This document shows positions 6,821 to 14,351 of a stretch of DNA of 17,416 nucleotides, in pieces. How positions within the stretch are numbered: the first letter of the stretch is position 1; each line of letters starts with the position of its first letter. Both the position numbers and the translations under genes were made by a program. The notes beneath the pieces are model-generated. The model was given only the letters and a program-made list of their open reading frames with translations, ran no database searches and was not told the origin of the DNA. The stretch covers positions 1-17,416 of the forward strand of contig CAMLRG010000116.1 of NCBI GenBank assembly GCA_946482335.1, given 5' to 3'. The DNA is from an uncultured Duganella sp. Lineage in GTDB: Bacteria > Pseudomonadota > Gammaproteobacteria > Burkholderiales > Burkholderiaceae.

Positions 6821-7807
6821 TTGGATTTGTTTCGTTTTGCCCATCAATGTATGACCACTCCTGCAACTCCTGTATTCCTGAAGCTCCTGGCCGACCGCCA
6901 GGGCAAGCCGGGCGGCTTCCTGTTCTGCGGTGACGGCACGCCTGCCTTGCCCCCTGAACTCGGCGAGCTGGCCGGCAAGCTGCCATGCTTCTACCGGGAG
7001 CCGCTTGCCGCGCCATGCGCGGCCTCGCTGGGCGAGCTGGGGTTCAAGGCCATGCCGGCCGGCGCCCTGCAGCGTGCCGATTCGGAATTCGACCTGGTGC
7101 TGGAGCCGAAGGTCGATTGGATCGAAGGCGACTGGCCGCTGCAGGCGCCGTCGCGCCAGAGCGGGACGCAGGCGGCATCGCGCGCGATGGCGCTGCAACT
7201 GGTGCAACTGGTCAGCAACGATGCCGACACCCACGAGATCGAGGAAATCCTGCGGCGCGACCCGACCTTGTCCTACCACTTGCTCAAGCTGGTGAATTCG
7301 CTGGGCATGGGCACCGGCCGCAAGGTCACCAGTTTCAGCCAGGCGATCCTGATCCTGGGCCGCCAGCAATTGCGGCGCTGGCTGAACCTGATGCTGTTCG
7401 CCGCGCGCAGCGACGACGTGCGCTCGCCGATGCTGCTGGCGCGTGTTTCGGTGCGGGCGCGCACCATGGAATTGCTGGCGCGCGAAACCGGGCAGGGCAA
7501 GCAGATGCAGGAGCAAGCCTTCATGGTCGGCATGTTCTCGCTGCTGGGCGTGCTGTTCGGGGTGCCGCTGGGCGAGCTCTTGGCGCCTTTGAGCCTGAGC
7601 GACGCGGCGCAGCAAGCCTTGCTGTCGAAGTCGGGTGAGCTGGGAGAATTGCTGGGGATCGTGGAAGCGGCCGAACATTGCGATATGGTGGCCGTGGCCA
7701 AAGGCCTGGCTGCCCTGCAGGTGCCTGCGCTGGACTTCAACCGCCTGGTGGTGGAAGCGAATTTGTGGATGTTGAGCGTCACCGGCGAAGTAGGCGGCCA
7801 TGGATAA
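6821..7807 (+). CDS. HDOD domain signalling protein
   Basis: This is a 328-residue protein from TTG 6821 (or 318 residues from ATG 6851). The C-terminal two thirds (about residues 115-300) is an HDOD domain, a non-enzymatic relative of HD domains. Typical stretches are ILRRDPTLSYHLLKLVNS (143-160), SFSQAILILGRQQLRRWL (171-188) and the helix-rich tail. The first ~110 residues are unlike a full EAL domain, although EAL-HDOD (YuxH-type) proteins are the nearest architecture. LVLEPKVDW (92-100) sits where an EAL domain would end, suggesting a shortened remnant. The stop overlaps the next gene's start by 8 bases, so the two proteins are co-expressed and may act together in cyclic-di-GMP-related signalling. 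Confidence 0.85.
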   Translation: MDLFRFAHQCMTTPATPVFLKLLADRQGKPGGFLFCGDGTPALPPELGELAGKLPCFYREPLAAPCAASLGELGFKAMPAGALQRADSEFDLVLEPKVDWIEGDWPLQAPSRQSGTQAASRAMALQLVQLVSNDADTHEIEEILRRDPTLSYHLLKLVNSLGMGTGRKVTSFSQAILILGRQQLRRWLNLMLFAARSDDVRSPMLLARVSVRARTMELLARETGQGKQMQEQAFMVGMFSLLGVLFGVPLGELLAPLSLSDAAQQALLSKSGELGELLGIVEAAEHCDMVAVAKGLAALQVPALDFNRLVVEANLWMLSVTGEVGGHG

Positions 7808-9959
7808 GGACCGCATCGCGCATTGCCTGGCCCTGAGCCGGCTGGCGCGCGGCCAGCAAGGCGCGCTGCAGGCCGCCACGCTGGCCGAACTGGAAATGGC
7901 GCTGCACGGGCTGCAGGCCGGTGCAGCGGACAGCGAGGCGGGCGCCGAATTGATGCTGGACCAGGCCGGCTACCTGACCGCCTGGAATGCCGGCGCCGAG
8001 CGCCTGTTCGGCTACCGCGCCAGTGAGGCGCTGGGCCAGCACGTGCTGTTCCTGTACGACGATGACGACGAACATGGCGACATCGCGGAAATGGTGCTCG
8101 ATGCCGACCACGCGGTGGCCGATGTCAAGCGCCGCAAGAAGTCCGGCGAAGTGATCCGCGTGCGCCTGTCGATTTCGCTGGTGCGCGACGATACCGGGCA
8201 GCCGACCGGCATGCGGGTGTCGATCGCGCCCCTGATGCAAGGCTTGACGCTGGAGCAAAAGACCGAGCTGCATGCCCGCATCATCGAAGACAGCGACCAG
8301 GGCGTGTTGATCACCGATGCCCAGGAGCGCATCGTGTCGATCAATGGCGCCTTCACGCGCATCACCGGCTATAGCGCGGCCGAAGCGTTGGGCAAGACGC
8401 CGGACCTGCTGCGCTCGGGCGTGCACGATGCCGAATTCCGCGCCAAGGTGCGCGCGGCCATGCAGGGCGCCGGGCCTTGGCGCGGCGAGATCATCGGCAA
8501 GCGCAAGAATGGGGAATTGTTCCCGCAATCGGTGACCGTCAGCGCGGTGCGCGACGAGCAGGGGCAGATCAGCCATACCTTCTCGCTGTTTTCCGACATC
8601 AGCGTGCACAAGGATGCCGAAGCGCGCATGCAGCAGATGGCGAATTACGATTCCCTGACCGGTTTGCCCAACCTTGGCTTGCTGGGGCGCCTGCTGGGCC
8701 AGGCGATGACGGAAGCGCGCCGCAATGGCGACCATGGCGCCCTGCTGGTGATCGACTTGCCGCGGCTGGGGGCGATCGGCGACACGCTGGGCTACGAGGT
8801 GGCCAATTCCTTGCTGGTGGCGGTGGGCCGCCTGTTCCGCCAGGTGCTGCGCGACGAGGATATCCTGGCGCGGCTCGACGGCGGCAAGTTGGCGGCCGCC
8901 TTGCCCCAGATCGGCAAGCGCGAGCACGCCGCCATCGTCGCGCAAAAACTGATGGCGGCGCTGGAGGCGCCGATCGCGGTCGGCAACCACGCCTTGCAGG
9001 TCCATGCGCAAATCGGCATTGCCGTCTATCCGGAAGATGCGCAGGACGCGTCGGAACTGGTGCGCGGGGCCGAAGCGGCCATGTCGCGCGTGCAGCCGGG
9101 GCAGGTGCCGGCGCTGCTGTTCTACAGCGAGGAAATGAACCAGCGCGCCAAGGAGCATTTGCGCATCGAGAGCGAATTGCGGCAAGCGCTGGCGAACGAT
9201 GAGCTGCTGCTGTATTACCAGCCCAAGGTCAGCTTGCGCAGCGGCCGCATCGTCGGGGCCGAGGCGCTGCTGCGCTGGCGCCATCCGGTGCGCGGGCTGG
9301 TCTCGCCGGGCGTGTTCATCCCGGTGGCGGAAGAGACGGGGCTGATCTTTGAATTGGGCAATTGGGTGCTGGAAGAGACATGCCGCCAGGTCGCTGCCTG
9401 GCGCGACGCCAACCTGATGATGCCGCCGATCGCGGTCAACCTGTCGGCGCGCCAGTTCGACGGCAAGCTGCCCGAACGCGTGGCGGACGTGATGGCGCGC
9501 CACCAGGTGCGCCCGGAACAGCTGATGCTGGAAATTACCGAGAGCCTGCTGGTGCACGGCGCCGAGAATGTGATCGCCATCATGAACGAACTGGTGGCGA
9601 TGGGGCTGTCGCTGGCGCTGGACGATTTCGGCACCGGTTATTCCAGCCTGGCTTACCTGAAAAAATTCCCGATCAGCACGCTGAAGATCGACCGCGCCTT
9701 TGTGGTCGGGCTGCCGTTCGAGGAAAACGACTGCGCCATTGCGCGCGCCATCGTCACCATGGCCAAGCAGTTGCGGCAGGAAATCGTGGCCGAAGGGGTG
9801 GAAACCATCGAGCAGATGGGCTTCCTGCGCGAGCTCGGTTGCGGGAAATGCCACGAGCAGGCCGGCAGCCAGCCGGTCGGCACGGCCGACTTCGAACGCA
9901 TGCTGCGCGAGGGCAAACGCCTGGCCGTGGCGGGGCGGCAAGCGACGCTGGCCCTATAA
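7800..9959 (+). CDS. PAS-PAS-GGDEF-EAL protein with degenerate GGDEF
   Basis: This is a 719-residue cytoplasmic-looking protein with no membrane segments. PAS 1 is at about 45-145 (ELMLDQAGYLTAWNAGAERLFGY) and PAS 2 at about 155-275 (GVLITDAQERIVSINGAFTRITGY). The GGDEF-fold domain is at about 280-445 and the EAL domain at about 455-705. The GGDEF signature is replaced by DGGKL (360-364) and upstream substrate residues are also lost, so cyclase activity is not expected. R351-x-x-D354, five residues before it, matches the inhibitory c-di-GMP site. EAL residues E488, N547, E581, D608, D609, K629, E665 and E668 are present, so c-di-GMP phosphodiesterase activity is plausible. The last motif, usually CDxxQGYxxSxP, reads CGKCHEQAGSQP (681-692) and lacks the usual glutamine. 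It overlaps the HDOD gene by 8 bases. Confidence 0.93.
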   Translation: MDKDRIAHCLALSRLARGQQGALQAATLAELEMALHGLQAGAADSEAGAELMLDQAGYLTAWNAGAERLFGYRASEALGQHVLFLYDDDDEHGDIAEMVLDADHAVADVKRRKKSGEVIRVRLSISLVRDDTGQPTGMRVSIAPLMQGLTLEQKTELHARIIEDSDQGVLITDAQERIVSINGAFTRITGYSAAEALGKTPDLLRSGVHDAEFRAKVRAAMQGAGPWRGEIIGKRKNGELFPQSVTVSAVRDEQGQISHTFSLFSDISVHKDAEARMQQMANYDSLTGLPNLGLLGRLLGQAMTEARRNGDHGALLVIDLPRLGAIGDTLGYEVANSLLVAVGRLFRQVLRDEDILARLDGGKLAAALPQIGKREHAAIVAQKLMAALEAPIAVGNHALQVHAQIGIAVYPEDAQDASELVRGAEAAMSRVQPGQVPALLFYSEEMNQRAKEHLRIESELRQALANDELLLYYQPKVSLRSGRIVGAEALLRWRHPVRGLVSPGVFIPVAEETGLIFELGNWVLEETCRQVAAWRDANLMMPPIAVNLSARQFDGKLPERVADVMARHQVRPEQLMLEITESLLVHGAENVIAIMNELVAMGLSLALDDFGTGYSSLAYLKKFPISTLKIDRAFVVGLPFEENDCAIARAIVTMAKQLRQEIVAEGVETIEQMGFLRELGCGKCHEQAGSQPVGTADFERMLREGKRLAVAGRQATLAL

Positions 9960-10036
9960 AATCGCCCAGTCCTGGACCTTTGTTGGGGCCAGGTTGCGCC
10001 GCACAATATCCCTGACGAATGATCGAAAGGGATGCC

Positions 10037-10591
10037 ATGCTGGACTTCCATTACGCCGCCACACCACACGGGCAGCAATTGCTGATGTTCCTGGAAGAAA
10101 CCGGGCTGCCCTTCCGGCGCATCCCCAAGCCTGCCGCGCTGGCCCTGGTCGACCATTGGCCGGCTGACGGCGGCGCACCCTTGCCGCTGCAGGAAGCGGG
10201 CGCCATGCTGCTGTACCTGGCGGACAAAGCAGGCTTCGGCTTGCCGGCCAATATGCGCGGCAGGGTGGAAGCCCGGCAGTGGCTGTTCTGGCAGAAGGCG
10301 TTCGAATGCCATGGCGCCGATATGGCGCAGCTTTGCGGGGTCCTCGACAGGCAGCTGGCCGAACGGCCTTTCCTGTGCGGCGACCAGTATTCGGTGGCCG
10401 ACATCGCCTGCTTTCCCTGGGTGAGCGCGGGCGGCTGTGCGCTGTCCGCCTTCCCCAACCTGGCGCGCTGGTTCCATGTGGTCAGCCAGCGCCCGGCGAC
10501 CCGGCGCGCCTATGGCCGCGAGCAGCACCTTTTGTCCACGTTGGTTCCTGACCCCAGGGTGGACAATACGCTGGCGGCGGTGTTGCCATGA
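10037..10591 (+). CDS. Glutathione S-transferase-like protein, short N-terminal domain
   Basis: This is a 184-residue protein from ATG 10037, with AAAGG six bases upstream; ATG 10019 in frame would add MIERDA. The start LDFHYAATPHGQQLLMFLEETGLPF matches nu/beta-like bacterial GSTs, with T9 in the TPxG motif. LPLQEAGAMLLYLADKAG is the glutathione-binding end of the thioredoxin fold, and GDQYSVADIACFPWV is the hallmark helix of the C-terminal domain. Between FRRIP (32-36) and LVDHWP the usual stretch of about 25 residues (beta 2 to alpha 2 and the cis-proline approach) is missing, so the domain is shorter than normal and glutathione binding is uncertain. The stop overlaps the EamA start (ATGA). 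Confidence 0.82.
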   Translation: MLDFHYAATPHGQQLLMFLEETGLPFRRIPKPAALALVDHWPADGGAPLPLQEAGAMLLYLADKAGFGLPANMRGRVEARQWLFWQKAFECHGADMAQLCGVLDRQLAERPFLCGDQYSVADIACFPWVSAGGCALSAFPNLARWFHVVSQRPATRRAYGREQHLLSTLVPDPRVDNTLAAVLP

Positions 10592-11499
10592 AGCGCGGGG
10601 AGGCGGGCAGCCTGGTGTTGGTGGCGGCACTGTGGGGGGCGTCTTACCTGTTCATCCGCGTCGGCGCGCCGGAATTCGGGGCGGCCGCGATGGGCGGGGT
10701 GCGCGCGGTGGCGGCGGCGGCCTTGCTGTTGCCGCTGCTGGCATGGCGCGGCCAGTGGGCCACCTTGCGCAAGCATTGGCGCGGCATCGGCTTTGTCGGC
10801 GTGACCAATGCCGCGCTGCCATTCCTGCTGTTCAATTTCGCGGCGCTGACCTTGCCGGCCGGGCTGTCGTCCATCCTGAGCGCGACCACGCCGCTGTTTG
10901 CCGCGCTGATCGGCGCCATCTGGCTGGGCGAGCGGCTGACGCTGACGCGCATGGCCGGGCTGGGACTGGGCTTTGGCGGCGTGGTCTTGCTGGTGGCGGG
11001 CAAGCTGCACTTCCTGCCGCAACAGGACATGCTGCACACCGCGCTGGCCGCGCTGGCCTGCCTGGCGGCGACCCTGCTGTACGGGATTTCCGGCAATTTC
11101 AGCAAGCGCTACCTGGCCGATGCGCCGCCGCTGGCGGTGGCCACCGGCAGCCAGATGGTGGCGGCCGCGCTGCTGGCGGGGCCGGCCCTGGTGTGGTGGC
11201 CGGAGCAGGCGCCGTCGGCCAAGGCGTGGGGCGCCGTGCTGGCGCTGGCCGCGCTGTGCACGACGTTCGCCTATGTGCTGTTCTTTGGCTTGATTGCGCG
11301 GCTGGGTGCCAGCAAGGCCATGAGTGCCCTGTTCCTGATCCCGGCCTTCGGTGTGCTGTGGGGCTGTGTATTCCTGGGCGAATCGTTCTCGCTGCAGATG
11401 GGGCTGAGCTGCCTGGTGATCCTCGCCGGTTGCGCGCTGACCACCGGGCTGCTCGAACCGTCGCGCTGGACGGTTCCCTTTATGGCGAAGCGGATTTAA
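10588..11499 (+). CDS. EamA/DMT superfamily transporter
   Basis: This is a 303-residue integral membrane protein with about ten hydrophobic segments arranged as two repeats of five, each an EamA domain. The first repeat starts LVLVAALWGASYLFIRVG (9-26), and its end carries the family pattern LSATTPLFAALIGAIWLGERLT. The second repeat (from about 150) ends ALFLIPAFGVLWGCVFLGESFS. Such proteins export metabolites or amino acids across the inner membrane; the substrate is unknown. It is translationally coupled to the GST-like gene by a 4-base overlap. Its TAA stop overlaps the stop of the convergent KGG gene within the palindrome TTAA. Confidence 0.92.
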   Translation: MKRGEAGSLVLVAALWGASYLFIRVGAPEFGAAAMGGVRAVAAAALLLPLLAWRGQWATLRKHWRGIGFVGVTNAALPFLLFNFAALTLPAGLSSILSATTPLFAALIGAIWLGERLTLTRMAGLGLGFGGVVLLVAGKLHFLPQQDMLHTALAALACLAATLLYGISGNFSKRYLADAPPLAVATGSQMVAAALLAGPALVWWPEQAPSAKAWGAVLALAALCTTFAYVLFFGLIARLGASKAMSALFLIPAFGVLWGCVFLGESFSLQMGLSCLVILAGCALTTGLLEPSRWTVPFMAKRI

Positions 11500-11849
11500 C
11501 GCTTGTCATCGTTTTTGTGGCTTTGGCGGCCAGCTTCGGCATGCTGTTCAGGCGTGCCGCCGCGGGTACCGCCGCCACTGCTTTGACGGCTGCCGGACTC
11601 GGACGAGCCGGACTGGCGGTTGTCATTCTTGTGGCTCATGCTGCCGGCCTTGCGTGCTTCTTCCGAGGTGAACTCGTGGGCATTGCCGGATGCATGGGCT
11701 GCCTTGCCGCCTTCACTGGCGATCTCGCGTTGACGTTCCGGGTCCATCGAAGCGAAGCCTCGATTGCTGGTGTCGCCGCTTTGGCGGTTGCCGCCCTGAC
11801 CACCGGACTGTTTGTTACCGCCGCGGTTGTCTTGATTACTCGATGCCAT
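11496..11849 (-). CDS. KGG-motif stress protein (YciG/GsiB-like)
   Basis: This is a 117-residue, very hydrophilic protein rich in G, S, N, Q and R, with no cysteine and no membrane segment. The core GFASMDPERQREIASEGGKAA (50-70), then HEFTSEEARKAGSMSHKN, is the KGG repeat (here with EGGK), known from E. coli YciG, B. subtilis GsiB and fungal con-10. A second, weaker copy ends the protein (TPEQHAEAGRQSHKND). The flanks are low-complexity repeats of the form NRQSG and SRQSSGG, so most of the chain is probably disordered. I chose the ATG at 11849 because GGGAGA lies six to seven bases upstream; longer starts have no such site. The family is usually stress-induced; the 127 bases to the divergent gene show no clear promoter. 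Confidence 0.88.
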   Translation of the reverse strand: MASSNQDNRGGNKQSGGQGGNRQSGDTSNRGFASMDPERQREIASEGGKAAHASGNAHEFTSEEARKAGSMSHKNDNRQSGSSESGSRQSSGGGTRGGTPEQHAEAGRQSHKNDDKR

Positions 11850-11976
11850 GATCATCTCCCATTTGGTTCGAAGGAGTGCCCATGGTAGGCGGGGCCGGGC
11901 AGCCAATTAATCAGAACACGCGACTAGGGTTTGTAGGACAATGGCTCATTGAAATGCAACACCTGAAAGGGGCGCC

Positions 11977-12402
11977 ATGGCCGGCCTGGACCGCTTTACC
12001 GCCGCGCAGGACGGCATCTACCCGCAAGTGCTGGGGGAACTGGCGGCGGGGCGCAAGCGCAGCCACTGGATGTGGTTCATCTTCCCGCAACTGGCCGGGC
12101 TCGGCTCCAGCGCGATGGCGCAGCGTTATGCGATCGGCGACCTGGCCGAGGCGCGCGCCTACCTGGCCCATCCCGTCCTCGGTGCGCGGCTGCGCGACTG
12201 CAGCCGGCTGGTGTTGGCTGTCCAGGGGGCCACGGTCCATGATATCTTCGGGTCGCCGGACAATATGAAATTCCATTCGTCGATGACCTTGTTCGCGCAG
12301 GCGGCGCCGGCCGAGGCGCTGTTCCGCGAATGCCTCGACAAATATTTTGGCGGCGTGCCCGACCGCGCCACGCTGGATTTACTGGACAAGGAAAAACCAT
12401 GA
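11977..12402 (+). CDS. DUF1810 family protein
   Basis: This is a 141-residue soluble protein that matches the conserved DUF1810 pattern. It has the N-terminal LDRFTAAQDGIYPQVLGEL, then the hallmark SHWMWFIFPQLAGLG (29-43), AYLAHPVLGARL (61-72), DIFGSPDNMKFHSSMTLF (89-106) and the closing helix with CLDKYFGG. No biochemical function is established for the family as far as I know. AAAGGGG lies just upstream of the ATG. The stop overlaps the start of the glutaredoxin-like gene (ATGA), so the two are one translational unit. It diverges from the KGG gene. Confidence 0.9.
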   Translation: MAGLDRFTAAQDGIYPQVLGELAAGRKRSHWMWFIFPQLAGLGSSAMAQRYAIGDLAEARAYLAHPVLGARLRDCSRLVLAVQGATVHDIFGSPDNMKFHSSMTLFAQAAPAEALFRECLDKYFGGVPDRATLDLLDKEKP

Positions 12403-12779
12403 CCCGAACCATACTCGACGACGCCCACCTGCACCCCGCCATCCGCGACCGCGTGGCGAAGAACCATGCCGACATCGTGGCCGAGGTGCAGGCGGCCGTG
12501 GCCGCCAACCGCGTGGTGGTGGTGGGCATGCGCCAGAATCCATTCCCGAAAAAGGCGCGCCGCATGCTGGACGGGCAGGGCACGGCTTATGCTTACCTCG
12601 AGTATGGCAGCTACCTGAGCCAGTGGCGGCGCCGCACGGCGCTGAAGATGTGGAGCGGCTGGCCGACCTTCCCGATGATCTTCATCGACGGCGTGCTGAT
12701 CGGCGGCGCCGCCGACCTCGAGCGCCTGATCGAAAAGGGCGAGTTCACCACGCTGGTGGCACCGCGCCTGCAAGGGTGA
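12399..12779 (+). CDS. Glutaredoxin-fold protein lacking all cysteines
   Basis: This is a 126-residue protein from the ATG that overlaps the DUF1810 stop. From residue 39 it follows the glutaredoxin fold: strand VVVVGM, an active-site-like loop, helix KKARRMLDGQG, then TFP (90-92) with the fold's cis-proline, MIFIDGVLIGGAADLERL with the GG-D glutathione-site motif, and a final helix. Where glutaredoxins have CPYC or CGFS this protein has NPFP (47-50), and the chain has no cysteine at all, so it cannot act as a thiol reductase. A binding or structural role is possible. An N-terminal helical extension (1-38) precedes the fold. It converges on the dipeptidase gene with 15 bases between stops. 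Confidence 0.85.
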   Translation: MTRTILDDAHLHPAIRDRVAKNHADIVAEVQAAVAANRVVVVGMRQNPFPKKARRMLDGQGTAYAYLEYGSYLSQWRRRTALKMWSGWPTFPMIFIDGVLIGGAADLERLIEKGEFTTLVAPRLQG

Positions 12780-12794
12780 GGGCGCCGGCCGCGC

Positions 12795-14126
12795 TCACGG
12801 GCTTTGCGGGGCGGGCGAGCCGACCCGCGCCAGGCTAGGCTTGCGCTCTTTCTGCAGCTTCGCGGCGACCTGCTCGGCGCGGGCGAAGGCGCGCACCAGG
12901 TTGGCGCCGGCCAGTTTGGCCAGGTCGGCATCGCTCCAGCCGCGCCGCACCAGCTCCGCGAACAGGGCGGGGTAGGTCGAGACGTCTTCCAGGCCCTCCG
13001 GATTGACGGCGCCGTAATAGTCGCCGGCGATGCCGACGTGGTCCTTGCCGGCCACGCGCGCCACATGCTCGATGTGGTCGGCCACCATGGCCAGCGTGGC
13101 TTTCGGCGATGCGCCGGCCTTGGCGACGTAGGCCGCTTCGCGCGTCTTGTATTCCGCGCTCTCCGGCTCCGCGCCTTCGGTGGCCTGGGCCAGGCCCTTG
13201 CGCCAGGCCGCGACCTGGGCGGAGACGAAAGCCGGCACAAAGGTGACCATCACCACGCCGCCATTGGCGGGCAGGCGTTTCAGCACATCGTCCGGCACGT
13301 TGCGCGGGTGGTCGTTCAGGGCGCGCGCGCTGGAGTGCGAGAAAACGACGGGCGCGGCGCTGGTGTCCAGCGCCTGGTGCATCACTTCCGGGCTGACGTG
13401 GCTCAAGTCCACCAGCATGCCGAGGCGGTTCATTTCGCGCACCACTTCCTTGCCGAACGGCGTCAGGCCGCCGTGTTTGCGCTCGCCGAGCGCGGCGTCG
13501 ACCCAGTCCAGCGTGCTGTTGTGGGTCAGCGTCATGTAGCGCGCGCCCAGCTCGTAATAGGCGCGCAGCGCGCCCAGGCTGTTCTCGATCACGTGGCCGC
13601 CTTCCATGCCGAGGAAGCTGGCGATCTTGCCTTCGCGCTTGGCCTGCGCGATATCGCTGCTGCGGGTGGCCAGCACCAGGCTTTCCGGATACTTGGCGAT
13701 CATGCGGCGCGCCAGGTCGATCTGCTCCAACTGGGCCACCGCCCAGCCGCCTTTCAGCTCGCCCGGCACGTAGACGCTCCAGAACTGGGCCGACAGCTTG
13801 CCTTGCTTCAGGCGCGCCAGGTCGGTTTCGTGCGGCGTATGGCGGCGCAGGTCGTAATGCTCCAGGTCCATCGGGTGCGCGGCATCTTCGCGGATAGTCC
13901 AGGGCAGGTCGTTGTGGCCGTCGATCAGGGGGACTTTGTCGAGCAGGCGGCGCGCATGCTGCAGCGCCGCGTCGCCGGGCGCGGCCGTCGCGGACGCCGT
14001 CGCCGCAGTCCCGGCACCGGCCGCCAGCGGCAAGGTAAGGGCGGCGCCGGCGATGGCGGTGGCTGCGATGGCGGAAGCGTTGGCCGCGAGGGCCGAGGCG
14101 ATGGCGGAGGCACGGCGGAACTTCAT
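12795..14126 (-). CDS. Membrane dipeptidase-like peptidase, family M19
   Basis: This is a 443-residue protein. It begins with an alanine-rich signal sequence (roughly 1-45; basic MKFRR start, hydrophobic stretch, cleavage site uncertain). The M19 renal-dipeptidase fold carries the zinc ligands H71 and D73 (DGHND), E175 (GMEGGH), H243 (LSHVS) and H264 (FSHSS), and the late aspartate in VGIAGDYYG. The C-terminal GLEDVSTYPALFAELVRRG is typical of the family. The enzyme is expected to hydrolyse dipeptides, possibly including D-amino acid ones, in the periplasm. Its start overlaps the DUF3820 stop by 4 bases and it is last in a four-gene leftward operon. Confidence 0.93.
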   Translation of the reverse strand: MKFRRASAIASALAANASAIAATAIAGAALTLPLAAGAGTAATASATAAPGDAALQHARRLLDKVPLIDGHNDLPWTIREDAAHPMDLEHYDLRRHTPHETDLARLKQGKLSAQFWSVYVPGELKGGWAVAQLEQIDLARRMIAKYPESLVLATRSSDIAQAKREGKIASFLGMEGGHVIENSLGALRAYYELGARYMTLTHNSTLDWVDAALGERKHGGLTPFGKEVVREMNRLGMLVDLSHVSPEVMHQALDTSAAPVVFSHSSARALNDHPRNVPDDVLKRLPANGGVVMVTFVPAFVSAQVAAWRKGLAQATEGAEPESAEYKTREAAYVAKAGASPKATLAMVADHIEHVARVAGKDHVGIAGDYYGAVNPEGLEDVSTYPALFAELVRRGWSDADLAKLAGANLVRAFARAEQVAAKLQKERKPSLARVGSPAPQSP

Positions 14127-14347
14127 CGGAGTCCTTTCGTTTGGCGCAGCGGTTCGAGCAAGCCGCGCAGGTTGTTGTGGTCGATCTCGTACATCAGGGC
14201 CAGCAGCGCGCCCAGCTCCCCCTTGGGGAAGCCTTCGCGCGCCATCCAGCCCAGGTAGTGGCCCGGCAAGTCGGCCAGCTTGCGGCCCTGGTACTTCCCG
14301 TAGGGCATATCGCGGGCCACCAGCATTGCCAGGTATTCAGGGTTCAT
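14123..14347 (-). CDS. DUF3820 family small protein
   Basis: This is a 74-residue protein that covers the DUF3820 pattern end to end: MPYGKYQGRKLADLPGHYL (14-32), then WMAREGFPKGELGALLALMYEI. The motif resembles the putative quorum-sensing-regulated/exonuclease-associated DUF3820 family; its function is not known. The start lies four bases after the stop of the AraC-type gene, and the stop overlaps the dipeptidase start (ATGA), so translation appears coupled on both sides. The only Shine-Dalgarno-like sequence, TAAGGG, is about 12 bases upstream and distant, which fits reinitiation. Confidence 0.88.
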   Translation of the reverse strand: MNPEYLAMLVARDMPYGKYQGRKLADLPGHYLGWMAREGFPKGELGALLALMYEIDHNNLRGLLEPLRQTKGLR

Positions 14348-14351
14348 CGTG

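Noticed and set aside
7779..9941. 720-residue open frame on the reverse strand
   Set aside because: It mirrors the PAS-GGDEF-EAL gene over nearly its full length. The encoded chain is rich in H, R, Q and A with no recognisable domain, as expected from antisense of high-GC codons.
9970..9995. Hairpin CCTGG...CCAGG as terminator after the EAL gene
   Set aside because: The stem is short with an internal mismatch, and no T-run follows, so termination is not supported.
10437..11888. 483-residue forward frame across the EamA and KGG genes
   Set aside because: It is out of frame with EamA and antisense to KGG, with alanine-, glycine- and arginine-rich sequence and no family match.
12804..14258. 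484-residue forward open frame
   Set aside because: It is antisense to the M19 dipeptidase, which has all metal ligands and a proper operon context. The forward frame shows no domain.
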